Positions 6,065 to 6,523 of a DNA stretch of 6,523 bases are shown here, piece after piece. The DNA lies in assembly GCA_003231795.1 (NCBI GenBank), contig QIJI01000476.1, positions 1 through 6,523 of the forward strand, given 5' to 3'. How positions within the stretch are numbered: the stretch's first letter is position 1; each line of letters begins with the position of its first letter. The notes below the pieces were generated by a model that did no database searches, was not told the origin of the DNA, and saw nothing but the letters and a program-made list of their open reading frames with translations. A program made the position numbers and the translations under genes. The stretch comes from Gammaproteobacteria bacterium. Lineage in GTDB: Bacteria > Pseudomonadota > Gammaproteobacteria > GCA-001735895.

Positions 6065-6523
6065 CTACTGGTAAAATACCGTTGAATAATCACCCGGATC
6101 GACCGGCGGCAGCGTCGCTCCGAATCCGTTATTGATGACTTCGATGATTCTATTGGCGATAACCGCATATCCGCGAGCTGTCGGATGCACGCCATCCAGT
6201 GAAAATCCACCCCCGGTGCCGAAAGTCGAGGAGATACCACCCGAGCCGTAGCTAATACCGCTAGTGTTTAACTCGACCAAATCAGCGGCAGCATCGTAAA
6301 TCAGAAGATTCGGGTTAGCATTTGCAGTTGCCTCTATGGTTGCGTTATAAACAACGCGTGCTGCTTCAATCGTAGCCGCTTCATTTTCGGTCAGCACATC
6401 AAGATCATCCAACCCGACCGTAATCCCATATTGCCCTCCCGAATCCACTCCGATCTTGCTTGAAGCCGGTAGCAAAATAAAGTCAGCCGCGGTCGCGTGC
6501 CTGAAGTTCTGAAAAGGTACTAC
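6065..6523 (-). CDS. SGNH/GDSL-type hydrolase, C-terminal part (runs off the window)
   Basis: The frame is open from the right edge to TAG at 6067-6065, giving 152 visible residues with no start codon that need be the real one. The TTG at 6475-6473 lies inside conserved sequence (ADFILLPASSKIG), so the protein begins beyond the window. The diagnostic block is SLDGVHPTARGYAVIANRII, where Asp and His of DGVHPT (codons at about 6194-6196 and 6185-6187) are the expected members of the Ser-Asp-His triad. The nucleophile Ser, Gly and Asn blocks would lie off-window. The composition (rich in Gly, Ala, Asn, Asp) and the ending PPVDPGDYSTVFYQ recall secreted or lipoprotein SGNH hydrolases whose copies I remember mainly from Bacteroidetes and some marine Proteobacteria. 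Ester hydrolysis is likely; the substrate and cell location are unknown. Confidence 0.82.
   Translation of the reverse strand, partial: VVPFQNFRHATAADFILLPASSKIGVDSGGQYGITVGLDDLDVLTENEAATIEAARVVYNATIEATANANPNLLIYDAAADLVELNTSGISYGSGGISSTFGTGGGFSLDGVHPTARGYAVIANRIIEVINNGFGATLPPVDPGDYSTVFYQ

Noticed and set aside
1..6523. A new defence, mobile or multi-gene accessory system
   Set aside because: Every substantial coding region falls into a known family (GNAT, GGDEF/EAL, IlvD, ArgE, SGNH). No arrays, transposases, toxin-antitoxin pairs or unknown gene clusters are visible.

Overview
The window reads as an ordinary chromosomal segment of a Gram-negative bacterium, most likely a gammaproteobacterium. 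This rests on the style of the c-di-GMP protein, an ArgE-type M20 deacetylase and moderate GC content, not on a marker gene, so the taxonomic call is tentative. I see no rRNA, tRNA, CRISPR array, transposase or phage gene.

Layout. (1) At 54-542 (+) lies a small GNAT acetyltransferase of the phosphinothricin-acetyltransferase-like family. (2) At 539-2857 (-), convergent with it and sharing a TTAA that supplies both stop codons, is a 772-residue membrane-anchored c-di-GMP protein (TM, GAF-like, PAS, GGDEF, EAL). Its GGDEF half looks fully equipped, whereas loop 6 of the EAL half is altered (Asp-Asn in place of Asp-Asp). (3) At 2858-3146 is a divergent intergenic region of 289 bp. It holds a cluster of inverted repeats bounded by imperfect 20-base terminal inverted repeats (2900-3022), the most unexplained structure here. 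(4) At 3147-4856 (+) is dihydroxy-acid dehydratase (ilvD, branched-chain amino acid synthesis), followed after 11 bases by (5) acetylornithine deacetylase (argE, arginine synthesis) at 4868-6016 (+). The two form a probable two-gene transcription unit. (6) At 6065-6523 (-) is the C-terminal part of an SGNH/GDSL-type hydrolase that runs off the right edge.

How the genes relate. ilvD and argE are both amino acid biosynthesis enzymes and are probably co-transcribed, although they belong to different pathways. The c-di-GMP gene diverges from them and shares the intergenic region. The GNAT and SGNH genes are convergent with their neighbours and show no clear functional link. I found no convincing new multi-gene system. 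The items most worth checking are the structured intergenic element, the altered EAL active site and the Leu-rich in-frame stretch just before ilvD.
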